Of a DNA stretch of 64,000 nucleotides, positions 1 to 11,405 are shown piece by piece. The first letter of the stretch is position 1. Each line of letters opens with the position of its first letter. The notes below the pieces were generated by a model. It was given only the letters and a program-made list of their open reading frames with translations, did no database searches and was not told the DNA's origin. The DNA is taken from the NCBI RefSeq assembly GCF_032854445.1, contig NW_027017954.1, positions 62,001 through 126,000 on the forward strand. The letters are read 5' to 3'. Source of the stretch: Liolophura sinensis. Its lineage: Eukaryota > Mollusca > Polyplacophora > Chitonida > Chitonidae. Both the position numbers and the translations under genes were made by a program.

Positions 1-624
1 CTGCGTGTTAATTTGACGAGTTCACATTTTTCATGTTCATTCGCTATCCCCGCTACTTATAGAATCCGCAATCGCAGATTTATTTCATTCATCACTCAAA
101 ATAACAGTTCACTCATTCAACAGCGGTAAAATATAAAGGTAAAAGAAAGCGCAGTGTAAAACACCATTGTGTTTGTAAATGCTGTACTGTATGTGTTCTT
201 ACAATACACCATTAGTGATTAGAAGTCAGATAGAAATGGGAACGCATTTCATGTATACTTTGACTATTAGCACGCTCATAAACCGTACTATGAATGTAGC
301 AGTGACGGTTTCAGTGCTCTCATATGTTGGAAATCACTGGAAACTATATTCACGCCGTCTTCTTCCTCGTTGGAACATGCTGTAAGTCTATAGTATAATG
401 GTGTTCATGTAGAACGACACAATGAATGGCGAGGTAAGTAGAAACACACCCATCACCCTTCTGCTGACACAATGATTTCTTTCAAGTCATTCTTTGCACG
501 CCATATTTTTGGTACTTCTTATCATCGTTCCGTCTGTAAGGATAGACTACTGCTAGTACAGAAAAAACTGGTGACCCGTGGAGACCAGTGTCAGTCTGTC
601 GCGTTAGTTCACCTCGTCTGTACC

Positions 625-728
625 CTATATAACTAGGCACACGACTTCACACTGACCTTAAATACCTGGACGCCTAAGACTTGTCGGATGCTTAGTAGGT
701 GTTACTGTGAAACTCCCTGGTACCAATA
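625..728 (+). promoter_or_regulatory. Putative TATA promoter and 5' UTR of copy A (unit U1)
   Basis: A TATA-like CTATATAAC lies at about 625-633, roughly 100 bases before the ATG of a signal-peptide exon at 729. The same arrangement recurs at the same distance in copy B (46825-46928), and in weakened form in U2 (about 3971, CTATACAAC) and U4 (about 50369). Conservation of box, spacing and downstream ATG in the duplicated units supports a core promoter. No transcript data are available, so the start site is inference. Confidence 0.5.
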
Positions 729-783
729 ATGTTCTTGACCACATGTACCATCGTGTATGTGCTCATCAGTGATATCTCATCCG
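729..783 (+). CDS. Copy A exon 1: signal peptide of FTP/EGF receptor-like protein
   Basis: ATG at 729 opens an 18-codon hydrophobic leader, MFLTTCTIVYVLISDISS, followed by one extra base and a GTATGT donor at 784. The exon ends in phase 1, matching the 2-base starts of all extracellular exons downstream. The leader looks like a secretory signal peptide: hydrophobic core, then small residues. The copy B equivalent (46929-46983) differs at only two codons, TTG/TTC and TCC/TCT. The next exon of the same gene is inferred to be the EGF exon at 14278, or possibly exon X at 6242. Because every intron is phase 1, phase alone cannot choose between these. There is no splice evidence. Confidence 0.55.
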
Positions 784-1017
784 GTATGTACCCATTCTCT
801 TGTTTCGTTGTTTCTGTTAGTATGCTACAGCAAATAATGGAATGCACATATGTCTATCTGATGGATATACTTAATGCGCATCAAATCACACACACGTTGT
901 CTCCATACTGAAGAAAACGTTACTTCAGCCTGTTGTATGGTTACAAATTGGTTTACAACACCAACATTTCAGTGAAAGGGACATGCGCAGTTGTTAAGCC
1001 ATTCCACAAAAGAATTT

Positions 1018-1072
1018 GATTTATTTATTTAATTGGTGTTTTACGCCGTCGTCAAGAATATTTCAATGAAAA
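1018..1072 (-). mobile_element. SINE family 1, 3'-end fragment
   Basis: ATTTATTTATTTAATTGGTG, then the TTTTACGCCG...CAAGAATATTTCA core, is the reverse complement of the 3' end of the tRNA-derived SINE seen nearly full length at 33255-33512. Only the tail is left. Confidence 0.6.
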
Positions 1073-1856
1073 AACGGATAAGTAGATAGCGCTTCTTTTT
1101 CCATTTTTGTTGAATATAGGTAGAAAGATAACACGAGTATGATTATGTGGTAGTACGTGATAGCTATGTCGGGATCCGGGATGGTTCCATCAATGGTAAG
1201 CTGCCATGTATGTGTTTGCGAGTGCTGATTGGAAGCAAGAAAATATATGAGCTGGACTACGAAATACCTATAACATAGTGTGAGATATACTCCGAGCTCA
1301 GATGCTGATTTTTGGAATGAGAAAACAATATTTTGGTGACTTCTCTTACGGCAAACCATCTCGCACTCGGAGATGAACCCTAAGATTTTCTTTAAATATT
1401 AGAATGTTTAAAAAAGCCATGTTTCGTAATCTCTTTGCGTTTTTGTATAGAAACATTTTCAGTTAGTTTTAGTTCATTATTATAGTTCAGGTAGAAATTA
1501 TTACTTACATTAGATATTAGATATTATCGACAGGTTAATACACGTGTCATCCTTGGCGATGATGTAGCCGGCCGCCACTACCCCTCCGCTCCCCCACCAC
1601 CACATATGTTACTTTAGCCCTTCTCTTGCCCTAACTATGGAACCTCATACCCTATCAACATTTAGGTAAGAGAAACGAAACATAAAAATAATGTTTTTAT
1701 ATGATCTTAACGCGGGGAATTCCTGGTTTAAAACCCAATAGATTGTCTTTACCATGTGCCAAGTAATTATTTATAAGGTATATATGTTTTGACTGGAATT
1801 GTTTAGAATCTGTGATTCGAATGAGACATCCACATACCAGCCGTGAACCTAGGGAC

Positions 1857-1994
1857 AGTTTAATCAGGTTTTGTATTGAACTGGACAAAGAATACAAAGA
1901 TTTACTCAAAACAAATGGCGAATACTTAAATGCAGCAAATGTTGATGGTAGGCATAATACGATGACTATGGGTTTAGTATCTAACACCAGATGA
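1857..1994 (+). pseudogene. Exon X remnant in U1, 5'-truncated
   Basis: The frame from TTA at 1860 to TGA at 1992-1994 matches residues about 20-64 of exon X in U2 (6242-6438). It shares RF-ELDKEYK, LL-TNGEYLN and NV-GRH-TMT. The first ~60 bases of the exon and its acceptor are missing; the join falls at an AGGGAC-like sequence, consistent with deletion of the segment kept in U2 at about 5435-6290. The protein family is not recognised. Confidence 0.45.
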
Positions 1995-3219
1995 CATTCA
2001 TTAATACAACTTGACTAGTCTTCTGTGCATTGAGAAGGCATCAGAAAACACAACATATTTTGTAGTAATATAACTTCGGGGATATTGGGAACGAGAACCC
2101 ATGTATAGTGGTGTGAGGATGCTCACTCTCATAAAAGGAGGTAAACTAGGCTGATTACATTGAACATTATGTCATCCGCGACGTATAACCCAGTGCTATG
2201 CAGAGTGGATATTTACAACATTAAGTTCACAGTGTGGCATTTTATGGACAGGCTGCAGGTGAAGCTTTTTACTTCTCGCCTTCCAAATGTCCTACCCAGT
2301 GTGTGGGTTTGACAGAGTGTACAGGTTACGCCCTATTTCTCTTCGGAGGTAACCTTATTTTGCCCTAGATAAAAGATCAGGCGTTCCGTATGAGCTGTGG
2401 TAATATTATCTAGTTCTTTGTAAAGACTATGTAGTTCCCCCAATGTAGGAATGAAAAGAGTTAGGCGATTGACTGGATGATTGAAAAATCTCTAACCTCA
2501 TTATTTCCTCATTTTACAAATGTACACCGATATATAAACTAGTTATAATGTACAGAAGACGAAGTATAAGTATACTAAAGCATTCCAAAAACCTTCTGTA
2601 ATATTGTGACTTTTTCCCCGCGTGATATATCAACCATCACTATGGCAGTAGATACAATTCTGGAGTTTTGGCCGATGGTATATTACACTGTGATCTAAAT
2701 ATGAAGCAATATACTACTTCACTGTCAATCATACACAATCTTTAACTGGTATGTCTACAATTTGGGTTTATGTACGGAGAACAGATTTCTTCTTTCTTTA
2801 TTAACAAGAGCTTCGCTTTACTGATGCTCTGAATTTATTTGCAAAATCCGCTTTCCTCATGCCGATTTCTTATTACGGTTCTAAGAATGTATTTACAGAT
2901 TAAGAAACTTGAATTATGCGTCGTTGTTGAGTTTCTTAACCTAAGTAACAATGAATTTTAGAAGACATTCAGAATAGCACTAAAACAGAAAGACATGTAA
3001 GACTGGTCGACTGGGAAAAATATATTTATCGCTGACGTTGCGGTGTTGAGCTTGATACTTCCTTAATCCTCCTTGATCCTGAAAGCCGGTATAGAATTGG
3101 TAGATTTTGCATAACAAATTGGATCTTGGTGTAAATTGTTGCTACAAGGCCTTAACTTCAAGACTGCCCGACCTCTAACCGACGGCCTTAGATCGATCAG
3201 CGTAAAATACCAAAATTTA

Positions 3220-3400
3220 TGTATAAACATAAATATGAGAGCTAATAAAAGAATTATCGTGTGTTCGAGACAATGTGAATCATCGCCAAGCTCTTTAGTA
3301 ACACCGTACTTTAAGTCTTGTTATGAGCCAAGGTGTGGTTATGTCTGTCACTGTGACTCACACGGTGCCCGTGGCACACGACAGTGTTCTTATATATAGA
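3220..3400 (+). repeat. Five-copy conserved noncoding block, copy 1
   Basis: Contains GAGACAATGTGAATCATCGC, then ACACCGTACTTTAAGTC and GGTTATGTCTGTCACTGTGA. Related blocks lie at 14050-14240, 45885-46175, 49605-49795 and 57340-57540. Copies 1, 3 and 4 are about 0.6-0.9 kb upstream of a signal-peptide exon. Copies 2 and 5 lie directly upstream of the first EGF exon. Function unknown. Confidence 0.6.
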
Positions 3401-4068
3401 GCATTAGAATTATTTTCCATTTGGGTGTTACAGTGTGTTGATGTGAAGAGATTACACTTTTCAAGTTCGTTCCCTATCTCCGCTGCATATAGTACCCTTA
3501 ACCACAGATTTATTTCATTCATCACTAAAAAACACTTCACTTATACAAGAGCGCTAAATTTTAGAAGAAAGCGCAGAGTAAAACACCGGTAAGTAACTAA
3601 CGTACATTGTGTTTGTGAATACTGTACTGTATGTGTTTTTTGTAATAGGATCATATCTATTCATAGATATGTGATCAGAAGTCAGATAAAAATGGGAACG
3701 TATTTCATGGATACTCCATTACCTAGCCCAGAAGCCGAGTGATGGTTGTAGAACTCTTATATAGTATAATGGTGTTCATGTAGAAGGACACGGTGAAAGG
3801 CGAGGTAAGTAGAAACACCCAACACCTTTCAACTGATACAATGATTTATTTCAAGTCTTTCTTTGCACGCCATATTTGTGGCATTTGAGATAGGCTACTG
3901 CTAGTACAGAAAACTTGGTGACCCGTGGAGACCAGTGTCAAGCTGTTGCGTTACCCTACCTCGTCTGTACCCTATACAACGAGGCATACGACACAGAGCC
4001 TGAATGCGTGTAAGCTTAAGACATGTCAGTTGTTCAGTAAGTGTCACTTATAAACTTTTCTGGTAGCA

Positions 4069-4126
4069 ATGATCTTAATCACCCCCTGTACGATCCTGTA
4101 TCTCCTCATCAGTGATATCTAATCCG
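4069..4126 (+). pseudogene. Decayed signal-peptide exon in U2
   Basis: This is the counterpart of the exon at 729. ATG at 4069 opens MILITPCTILYLLISDI, then TAA at 4120-4122 stops the leader before the still-present GTATGT donor at 4127. The upstream TATA is also altered to CTATACAAC. It is probably an inactivated duplicate first exon. Confidence 0.6.
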
Positions 4127-4387
4127 GTATGTGCCCATTCTCTTGTTTCATTGTTTCCGTTAGTTTACTGGAGCAAATAAGGGAATGTACGTATATCTGT
4201 CTCAACCTACACTGATGGATATTCTTAATGCGCATTAAATCACACACACGTTGTATCCATACTAAAGAAAATGTTACTTCAGCCTGTCGTATGATTACCA
4301 ATTAGTTTATAACATTAATACTTTACCAGTACAGCGGAACTTACCCATCAGCAAAAGGGACGTGCACAATTTTTAAGCCATTCCACC

Positions 4388-4470
4388 GAAGAAATGTGTT
4401 TGATTGGTGTTTTACGCCGTACTGAAGAATATTTCACATATACAAAGACGGCCAGCATTACGGTGGCAGG
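4388..4470 (-). mobile_element. SINE family 1, 3'-end fragment
   Basis: TTTGATTGGTGTTTTACGCC with GAAGAATATTTCAC, then GGCCAGCATTACGGTGG: the reverse complement of the SINE 3' end seen at 33400-33512. Confidence 0.6.
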
Positions 4471-5799
4471 GGGAGCTGGGGTGGGGGTTTTTTGGGGTTG
4501 GGGAGGAGGAGGTTGCGGTTGGAGTAAAAAATTACTTCGAGAATTCCAGTGCCAGTCTGACTTAAAATGACTTCGTTATCAGGAAGTAGTTTCGATTCAC
4601 TCCATTTTAACTACAAATATATCGCCGTCCGACATACCATAGACAACTGACACGATTGATAGCGTTTTGTTTTTCATTTTTCTTGAATATACCTGAAAGA
4701 TAACACGAGTATAATTATGTGGTAGCACGTAATAACTATGTCATCTGGGATGGTTCCATCAATGGCAAGCTGCCGTGTATCAGTATGGGACTGCTGACTG
4801 AAAGCATGACGATATATTCAGAGATTTGATGCTGATCTTTGGAATGAGAAAACAATATTTTGGTTATTTCTTTGACGGCAAACCATCCCACACATGGAGA
4901 TAAAACCTAAATTTTTCTTTAAATTTAGAATGTTAAAGAAAGCCTTGTTGCGTATTCTCTTTGCATCTCCGTAAAGAAACATTCTTAGTTTGTTTTGGTT
5001 CAGTATTATCCTTCAGTAACAATATTTGAACATTATTGACGTCAATAACAGCGATACTTTGTGCTAGGGGATCCTCTCATCGATGTTAGGCTGTCATTAG
5101 TTATATTAGGTATTAGATATTATTGACAGGTTAATTCACGTGTCATCCTTGGCGATGATGTAGTCGGCCGCCACTACCCCTCCGCTCCCCCACCACCACA
5201 TATGTTACTTTGGCCCTTCTCTTGCCCAAACTGTGGAACCTCACACCCTATCAACATTTAGGTAAGAGAAACCAAACATAAAAATAAATTTTTTTTATGA
5301 TCTTAACCCGGGTACTTCCTGGTTTACTATAGGTTGTGCCAAAAGTAGTTATTCATCAGGTATATACGTTCTGACTGGAGTTATGTAGAATCTATTATTC
5401 GAAAAAGGCATTTGTATGCCAGCCGTCAACCAATAGGGACCTTCCAGGTCAATACTCGCAAGGCCGGTTTCTCAAAACGACGTATAACACAAACCACCAC
5501 AGAACTAAGTACTTTCCCCCTCAGGGCCAGGCGGAACCAAACACAATCATGAAACAGAGCGCCAGAAATCCCGGACGCTCTGTCCGTATTTACTTACAAG
5601 AGAATTGCACTCACTGCTAAGAAACCTGGAGCGAAGGCGTTTAATGGAACAACCTTGACACACTAGTTTTTGCAGTATTATCTTGTAACGTTGATTGAGG
5701 GCAAATAGAGGGCATTATTTTAAAAAAGGATAACCAAAAAGAACACAATACAAAAGAAGTAAACTACATTGGCGACAAGACAGGTGACACTGCCTTAGT

Positions 5800-5955
5800 G
5801 TGCTTTTGGGTTCTCTACGCCCGAGGTGAATAGCTGGCCAGCGTGGTGCAGTCACCCAAGAGCCTCTCACTAATGCAGCCCTTTTTTCCGACCATACGTG
5901 GGAAGGTCTCTCAGCAAGCTGTAAAACACTGATCAAGTAAATAAATGAAATAAAT
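5800..5955 (+). mobile_element. SINE family 1, internally deleted copy
   Basis: Shows AGAGCCTCTCACTAATGCAG, CCGACCATACGTGGGAAGGT and a tail GTAAAACACTGATCAAGTAA followed by AAATGAAATAAA. These match the tRNA-derived SINE at 33255-33512 with the middle missing. A related copy lies at 51060-51245 in U4. Confidence 0.6.
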
Positions 5956-6241
5956 CAGTGTGATCTCCACGTATGCACTTGTCCGGGATATACGTTATCT
6001 AGGCAAAGATCCGATTGACTGTGTGAAGGGGAGTCTTCTCAATTTGAGTGCTAAGTTTACACAGCGCTACTTTAACTGTTGTTGACGTTCCCGCAGAACA
6101 ATTTCTCTCTCCATGCTGTGAATTGTTTGCTATTAGAAGACACACTAGGGAAACCGCAACATATTTGAGTTGTTAACAGCATAAGTATTTCATAAAGTAT
6201 AACGTGAAATTATTATAACTGACGGCTTTGTGGTGTTGCAG

Positions 6242-6438
6242 AAAATGCCATTTCGACGAATTGGATAGACAATAGATATTTCACGGAGAGCAGTTTAATC
6301 AGGTTTTATGTTGAACTGGACAAAGAATACAAAGTTTTACTCCAAACAAATGGCGAATATTTAAATGTAGCAAATGTTAATGGTAGGCATAAAACGATGA
6401 CACTGGGTATAGTATCTATGCGTCAAAACACCAGATGA
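6242..6438 (+). CDS. Exon X, intact copy in U2: unidentified conserved frame
   Basis: After a GTGTTGCAG acceptor (ending 6241) the frame runs open for 2 bases plus 64 codons to TGA at 6436-6438. It starts NAISTNWIDNRYFTESS and contains YVELDKEYK and NGEYLN. There are no cysteines and no domain I recognise. The 2-base start fits the phase-1 donor of the signal exon at 729, so a spliced 83-residue secreted protein is possible. Alternatively a phase-1 donor (GTAGGC) inside the frame, near 6392, could join it to the EGF exons. U3 keeps the frame open despite a 39-base deletion, exactly 13 codons. U2-U3 differences are mostly amino-acid-changing, so purifying selection is not evident and it may be noncoding. 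Confidence 0.35.
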
Positions 6439-8149
6439 CATTCATTGATACAACTTGACTAGTCTTCTGTGCATTGAGAAGGCATCAGAATACACAACAT
6501 AATTTGTAGTAAGATAACTTCGGGGATATTGGGAACAAAAACCTATTTATAGAGGTGTCAGGACGGCCACTCTCACATAGAAGGATGGGAAGCTAGGCTG
6601 ATTACATTGAGTATTATATCATCAGCGATGTATAACCCATGCTATGCTATTTACAGCATTCAGTTCACATTGTAGCACTTTATGGACAGACTGCAGGTGA
6701 ATCTATTTACCTGTTGTTATCCAAATATCCTACCCAATGAGTGGGTTTGACATGTTATGCTCTGTTTCTCTTCGGAGGAAATCTTAGCTTGCCCAAGATA
6801 AAAGGTCGGGCATTCCGTATGAGCTGTGGTAATATCATCTGGTTCTTTGCAAAAACCAAGTAATTCCACCATTGTTGGAGTCAAAAGAGTTAGGCTTGAC
6901 TGGACGATTGAAGGGCCTCTTGTCTGTTTGAGTTATTAGCTCATTTGAGAAATGTACACCAATATATAAACTAGTTATGATGTACACTTATGGGGAAGTA
7001 TAAATGTCTACTACAGTTGTTCTGTAATATTGTGTCTTTTCACCGCGTGAGATATCACTATCAAACATACACAGTCTTTAACTGGTGTGTTTACAGAGTG
7101 AGTTTACGAACAAAAGAAATACACAGATCCACTTTATACATATGATTATTGTAACATAATCCATTGAGGATAAGGTCTGCTAACGAACTACTATCCATTT
7201 GTCGCACACAGTGTCATAACGCTTTAGAGAGGCTCACCTAAGCGCGGATCACATTTAAACCTTGCGTGATATGGCTTAAACGTGGCCAACGAACGTCTCT
7301 ACTATTTAGTACTGCAAATTCCCATTCCTCAAGCTGTTAACTTCAGAATTGTCCCAAGTTGGCCTAATCGGTCAACAAAGCTCTCAAAAAGACTTGTCGC
7401 TGTTCTGGTTTTACTCTCTATACTGTACGTCCATTAAACTGACGTCGATGCTCTGGGTTTACTCTCTGTATTGTACGTTTTTTATTACATTGTATTCCTG
7501 CATAAACCAGGTTTCTGCTGATGGACTAAGCATCCCCGAGGACTGGTCCCTTTGCACTGTTTTAATGTGATTGTATGTTAAATGTGATGACAACACAATA
7601 TTTTGAGTAAGTCTAATAAATGTCAATTAATATCACTGCGGAATCCACTTTGTCCATTCTGATTTCTTATTACGGTTCTGTGAATGTTATTATTTGATTA
7701 AGAAACTTCAGTCGACTTTCAGAAACAACCTTAATAACAATGGAGGTTATAAGACATCCAGGTTAGCACTAAAACAAAAAAAAAATGTAAAACTGGTCAA
7801 CTGGAAAAATTGTATATTTATCACAGATGTTGCGGCTGGCGCTTGATACTTCCTTGATCCTCCTTGATCGGTATGCAGTTGGTATATTGCGCATAAGAGA
7901 GGAAGTGTCGTGGAAATTGTTGTTATTATTGGTGTAAGACCGTAACTTCAAGACTGATTGTCGGAAAAACCACTGATCACTTACCATACATCGGCGTAAA
8001 ACAGCAGTCCTGATTGAAATATGTAAAGAAAAACAGATATACAAACAGTAAATTGAGCTGGTAACATCCAAAGGGGTGTCAGTCATCATTTTCTTGATTT
8101 CGCATGTAAAGTTGTCGAGATTTTAAACAGTAACATTTTGAACGTGACC

Positions 8150-8932
8150 GTTATCAAAGCCCGCAATAATCGTTACCCCAACCCACAGTAATAGTTACCA
8201 AACCCACAATAATTGCCATTCCAACCCGGGTCAATCGTTACTCCAACTTGCATTAATCGTTACCCCAACCCAAAGTAACAGTTACCCAACCCGTAATAAT
8301 CGTTATCACAACCTAATAATCGTTATCACAACCCACAGTAAAAAATTATCTAACCCGCAATAGTCGTTATCACTTTCCGCAATAAACGTCACCCAACTCG
8401 CAATAATCCTTACCCCAACCCACGTTAATACTTATCCAACCAACAGTAATAGTTACCCAACCCACAGTAATAGTTACACAACCCACAGTAATAGTTACCC
8501 AACCAGCAGTAATCATTATGACAACCCGTAGGAATAGTTACCCAACTCACAGTAATCGTTATTACGACATACAGTAATAGTTACCCCAACTCCCAATAAT
8601 CGTTATCACAATCTGCAGTAATCGTTACCCCAACCCACAGTAATAGTTACCTAACGAGCAATAATCGTTATCACAACCCGTAGTAATACTTACCCAACTC
8701 ACAGTAATCGTTATCACAACCCGCAATAACCGTTACCCCAACCCACGGTAATCGTCATCCATCAGGCGGTAATCGTTACCCCAACCCACAGTAATAATTT
8801 CCCCCACTCGCAATAATTATTATCACAGCCAGCAACAATCGCTACTCCAACCCACAGTAATAGTTACCCAACTCACAGCAATAGTTACCCCAACCCACAG
8901 TAATACTTACCCAACTCACAGTAATATTTACC
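8150..8932 (+). repeat. Minisatellite, ~21-24 bp unit, left part (copy A)
   Basis: Dozens of imperfect units of the types CCCAACCCACAGTAATAGTTA and CAACCCGCAATAATCGTTAT in tandem. The array is split by a SINE (8933-9272) and resumes at 9273-9535. The same array without the SINE is at 54325-55150 in copy B. The units are immediate repeats without conserved spacers, so it is a satellite array and not a CRISPR. Confidence 0.9.
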
Positions 8933-9290
8933 GGCCCGGATAGCACAGTTGGTAAAGCGTCAGCTTCGGAACCGGTAGATCCCGGATCAATCCTTGATTC
9001 AGTCACACCTAAGGCTTTAAAAGAGGAAGTTGTAACTTCCTTGCTTGGCGTTCAGCATGAAGAGGGTAGTGCAACGGCTGATTGACCCGTATCAGTATAA
9101 TGGCTCGGGCGGGGCGCCTTACTCGTCTCAGTGAAGCAGCACTAAATAAAAGAGCGGTGGAAATCCGTCCTGCAACAAGGAGGCACATTACACGTACATG
9201 CACCCTAAGGATTCCTTCGTCGTCATATAACTGAAAAATTTTTGACTACGACGTTAAGCCCTAAAGCACTCACTCACAGTAATATTTACC
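8915..9290 (+). mobile_element. SINE family 2, near full-length, with 18-bp target duplication
   Basis: The tRNA-like head at 8933-9000 contains GATAGCACAGTTGGTAAAGC, which resembles an RNA polymerase III A box, and a degenerate B box GGATCAATCC. The body runs to the tail ACGACGTTAAGCCC and a CTCA-rich end near 9272. CTCACAGTAATATTTACC occurs on both sides (8915-8932 and 9273-9290), consistent with a target-site duplication in the minisatellite. The copy B array lacks it, so it inserted after the A/B duplication. Confidence 0.8.
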
Positions 9291-9535
9291 CCAACCCACA
9301 GTAATAGTTACCCAACTCACAGTAATCGTTATTACAACCAACAGTAGTAGTTACCCCAACTCCCACTAATCGTTGTCACAGTAATTGTTAACCCATCCCA
9401 CAGTTATAGTTACGCAACCCGAAATAATCCCCATCACAACCTGCAGTAATAGTTACCCCCAACTATTAATAATCGTTATCACATCACGCAATAATCGTTA
9501 TCCCAACCCACAGTAATCGCTACCGCTACTCAAAA
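9273..9535 (+). repeat. Minisatellite, right part (copy A)
   Basis: Continuation of the 8150-8932 array after the SINE, with the same CCACAGTAATAGTTACC-type units. It ends at a non-repetitive stretch (ACTCAAAAGAACTCAAA) shared with copy B at 55157. Confidence 0.85.
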
Positions 9536-9924
9536 GAACTCAAAGTGTGTCCTAATTGTACACGTATGTATATAGTGCTGCCGAACACGTTTTTGTAAAA
9601 TTTGATGTGATTGTTACCAAACTTCTTGATTACTTAATTACACGGTGAGTTGTTTATTTTTCCATCTTTTGTTTAGAGTTTAACATTGGTTTATGTAAAC
9701 CTTGTGTGTTTACTGTGTGGATTTCCATACCATTTAAAATCAAACGGCGCTAAACAGCAAATTAAAACAGGTTGTATATAGGCGGTCCAGGTTTATTCCC
9801 GTCTCGCCTAATTTTTGAACTGGCCTAACTGGGGGATGGGACCTTCTTCGCACCACCGCGCGTTACTCAACAGATCTACAGCTTGCATGCTTTTGTGGAG
9901 AGCTGGACGATGTTTGAATTGAGA

Positions 9925-10175
9925 CTATGGCACAGGCAAACGTCACTGAAGCAGCATCAAACCTGGCCGATTACGTCACTCAAACTTGATTTGAAGGCAA
10001 CTTTCTCCCCCCTGTCAGGAATCAACACAGAAACGATGGACCTTGCAAAACAAATTATTTGGAGGGATGGCACAGAAAACTGAACGGTGGTGATGAAGGC
10101 CTATCCAAATGTGTTTAAGACTACACTGACTCTAAGAAAAGAACAGTGTTACGACCCAAACTGTCTGTATGATAA
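9925..10175 (+). pseudogene. MULE transposase / FLYWCH-protein-like remnant
   Basis: In shifting frames one reads NLADYVTQT, then a stop, FEGNF and NQH (about 9961-10027), then KTNYLEGWHRKLN (about 10046-10084), then VVMKAYPNVFK and RKEQC (about 10086-10150). The T-N-x-x-E-G-W-H and H/Y-P-N-x-x-K blocks in this order are familiar from the C-terminal part of MULE-type transposase domains in FLYWCH-like animal proteins. Stops and frame changes show it is dead. Identification is from motif memory only. Confidence 0.5.
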
Positions 10176-11186
10176 AGAGATGGCTTGTTCGAAATGCACG
10201 ACAGTTTAGCCGCACAAAAAAGTAACCAAAACCAGCAGATTTTATTTTACAACAATTTATTAGCTTTATCAAGAAGAGATAACAAGACTTTTACAAATAC
10301 TAAAGTACTTAAGTTTAACAAGAAAGGATAGCAGTATCTATACAAATACTAAAGTGCTTACATGTACAACGGTGTCAAGCCCAAACGGACGCATATATTC
10401 CACAATGCTGAAAACCATACAGGCATAAATGCACAAATAAGAGGGAAATCCACAGTATAACTGAGTGTATGACAAAATATACACAAAATTCCACAGACAG
10501 GGTCCGTGTACTAATAAGCACTGTGTACACAAGAGCACAAATTAAATATACATGTTCAGACTGAACAAGTGCTCGGTGGAGATAGGATATAACAAAGCCA
10601 GAGGCTATAAAGACACCAAAATTCAGCACAAAACGCCCACTAAAGTAATACACAGCGAACGCATCCAAAACTCTCAATAATTCCCCTTTCTCCCCCCTTG
10701 ACCTGCTTTCATAGGTCTTATATAGACTGGTGGAATTTTCTAGAATAAGAAAATTCTTGAACACTTGTCGTAAACAAACAGGCCCCGAACTGAGCGTATT
10801 CCGGAACATTCTAAGGCAGAGGCAGACAGCAGACCCTGAACTCAGCATATGTAAACAGTGGCAAGCTAAATTTAGAAGTTGACTGCAGTTGTGCACATAA
10901 CAACAGGTTTTAATCGAGCTAAGTATACTACAGATGGAGAGTGGCGCCCTTCCGCCCTTGAAACAGGGAAAGTATCGAAATATTTATGATCCTCCTTGAC
11001 CAGAGCTCAGACCAGTGATCTGAAAACGCCCATCCAGTTTGCAGATGCAGCGTCATACTTGAATAAAGCCTTATAATACGTCACTGTAAACGTGTATAAG
11101 AATAATTTATCGAAAACTTGTTCTATTCTTTATGCTGTATGTGACATGTAAATAAACTTGTAAATAATAAACATACCTTTCATAAT

Positions 11187-11405
11187 TGTGTTCTGCTAAT
11201 TGTGTAACCTGCGGATGGTCGTGGGTTTCCCCCGGGCTTTGCCCGGTTTCCACCCACCATAACGCTGGCCGCCGTCGTATAAGTGAAATATTCTTGAGTA
11301 CGGCGTAAAACACCAATCAAATAAATAAAAAAAATAAATAAATAACTGCTAATTGTGTTCTGCTAATTGTGTTCTGTTAATTGTGCTATGCTAATTGTGT
11401 TCTGT
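11187..11405 (+). mobile_element. SINE family 1, 3' half, inside short ATTGTGTTCTGCTA repeats
   Basis: AACCTGCGGATGGTCGTGGG through GCCGCCGTCGTATAAGTGAA and TTCTTGAGTACGGCGTAAAA (about 11205-11345), with an A/T-rich tail, matches the 33255-33512 SINE. ATTGTGTTCTGCTAATTGTG-type repeats occur just before it and for about 60 bases after it, so it inserted into or next to a small tandem repeat. Confidence 0.75.

Larger units (their letters stand above)
1..3438 (+). repeat. Nested 5' duplication unit U1 (copy A)
   Basis: First of four diverged copies of a 3.4-4.7 kb segment (U1-U4). It matches 3439 onward and 46.2-49.8 kb along its length: for example the GGTGACCCGTGGAGACCAG block before the promoter (about 570), the promoter and signal exon, the block at about 1560-1620 with a CCACTACCCC stretch, the exon X remnant near 1860-1994, and TTCTTATTACGGTTCT near 2866. 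The left edge is cut by the window. Besides exon 1 and the exon X remnant I see no gene in it. Confidence 0.75.
3439..8130 (+). repeat. Nested 5' duplication unit U2 (copy A)
   Basis: Second copy of the U segment. It parallels U1 from CTCCGCTGCATATAG near 3480 through the decayed signal exon (4069), the 5158-5220 block, exon X (6242-6438) and the 7640-7700 block, ending near the minisatellite. It keeps a stretch at about 5435-6290 that U1 has lost. It also carries SINE fragments at 4388-4470 and 5800-5955. No other gene is seen here. Confidence 0.7.

Noticed and set aside
1063-1380. Conserved short frame FGMRKQYFGDFSYGKPSRT repeated in U1, U2 and U3
   Set aside because: The frame and a stop are shared, but substitutions do not favour silent sites and no acceptor or start fits. 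It is explained by the shared duplication.
8933-9000. Possible functional tRNA gene
   Set aside because: Only A-box-like and weak B-box-like sequence is present, with no closed cloverleaf; it is the head of a SINE with a target duplication.
8150-9535. Regularly spaced repeats that could suggest a CRISPR array
   Set aside because: The units abut each other without unique spacers and vary in sequence. The context is eukaryotic. It is a minisatellite.
10375-10896. 173-codon minus-strand open frame, one of the longest unexplained frames
   Set aside because: No recognisable domain or promoter, and absent from copy B. It lies opposite a transposon-remnant region and looks like a chance frame rich in hydrophobic codons.
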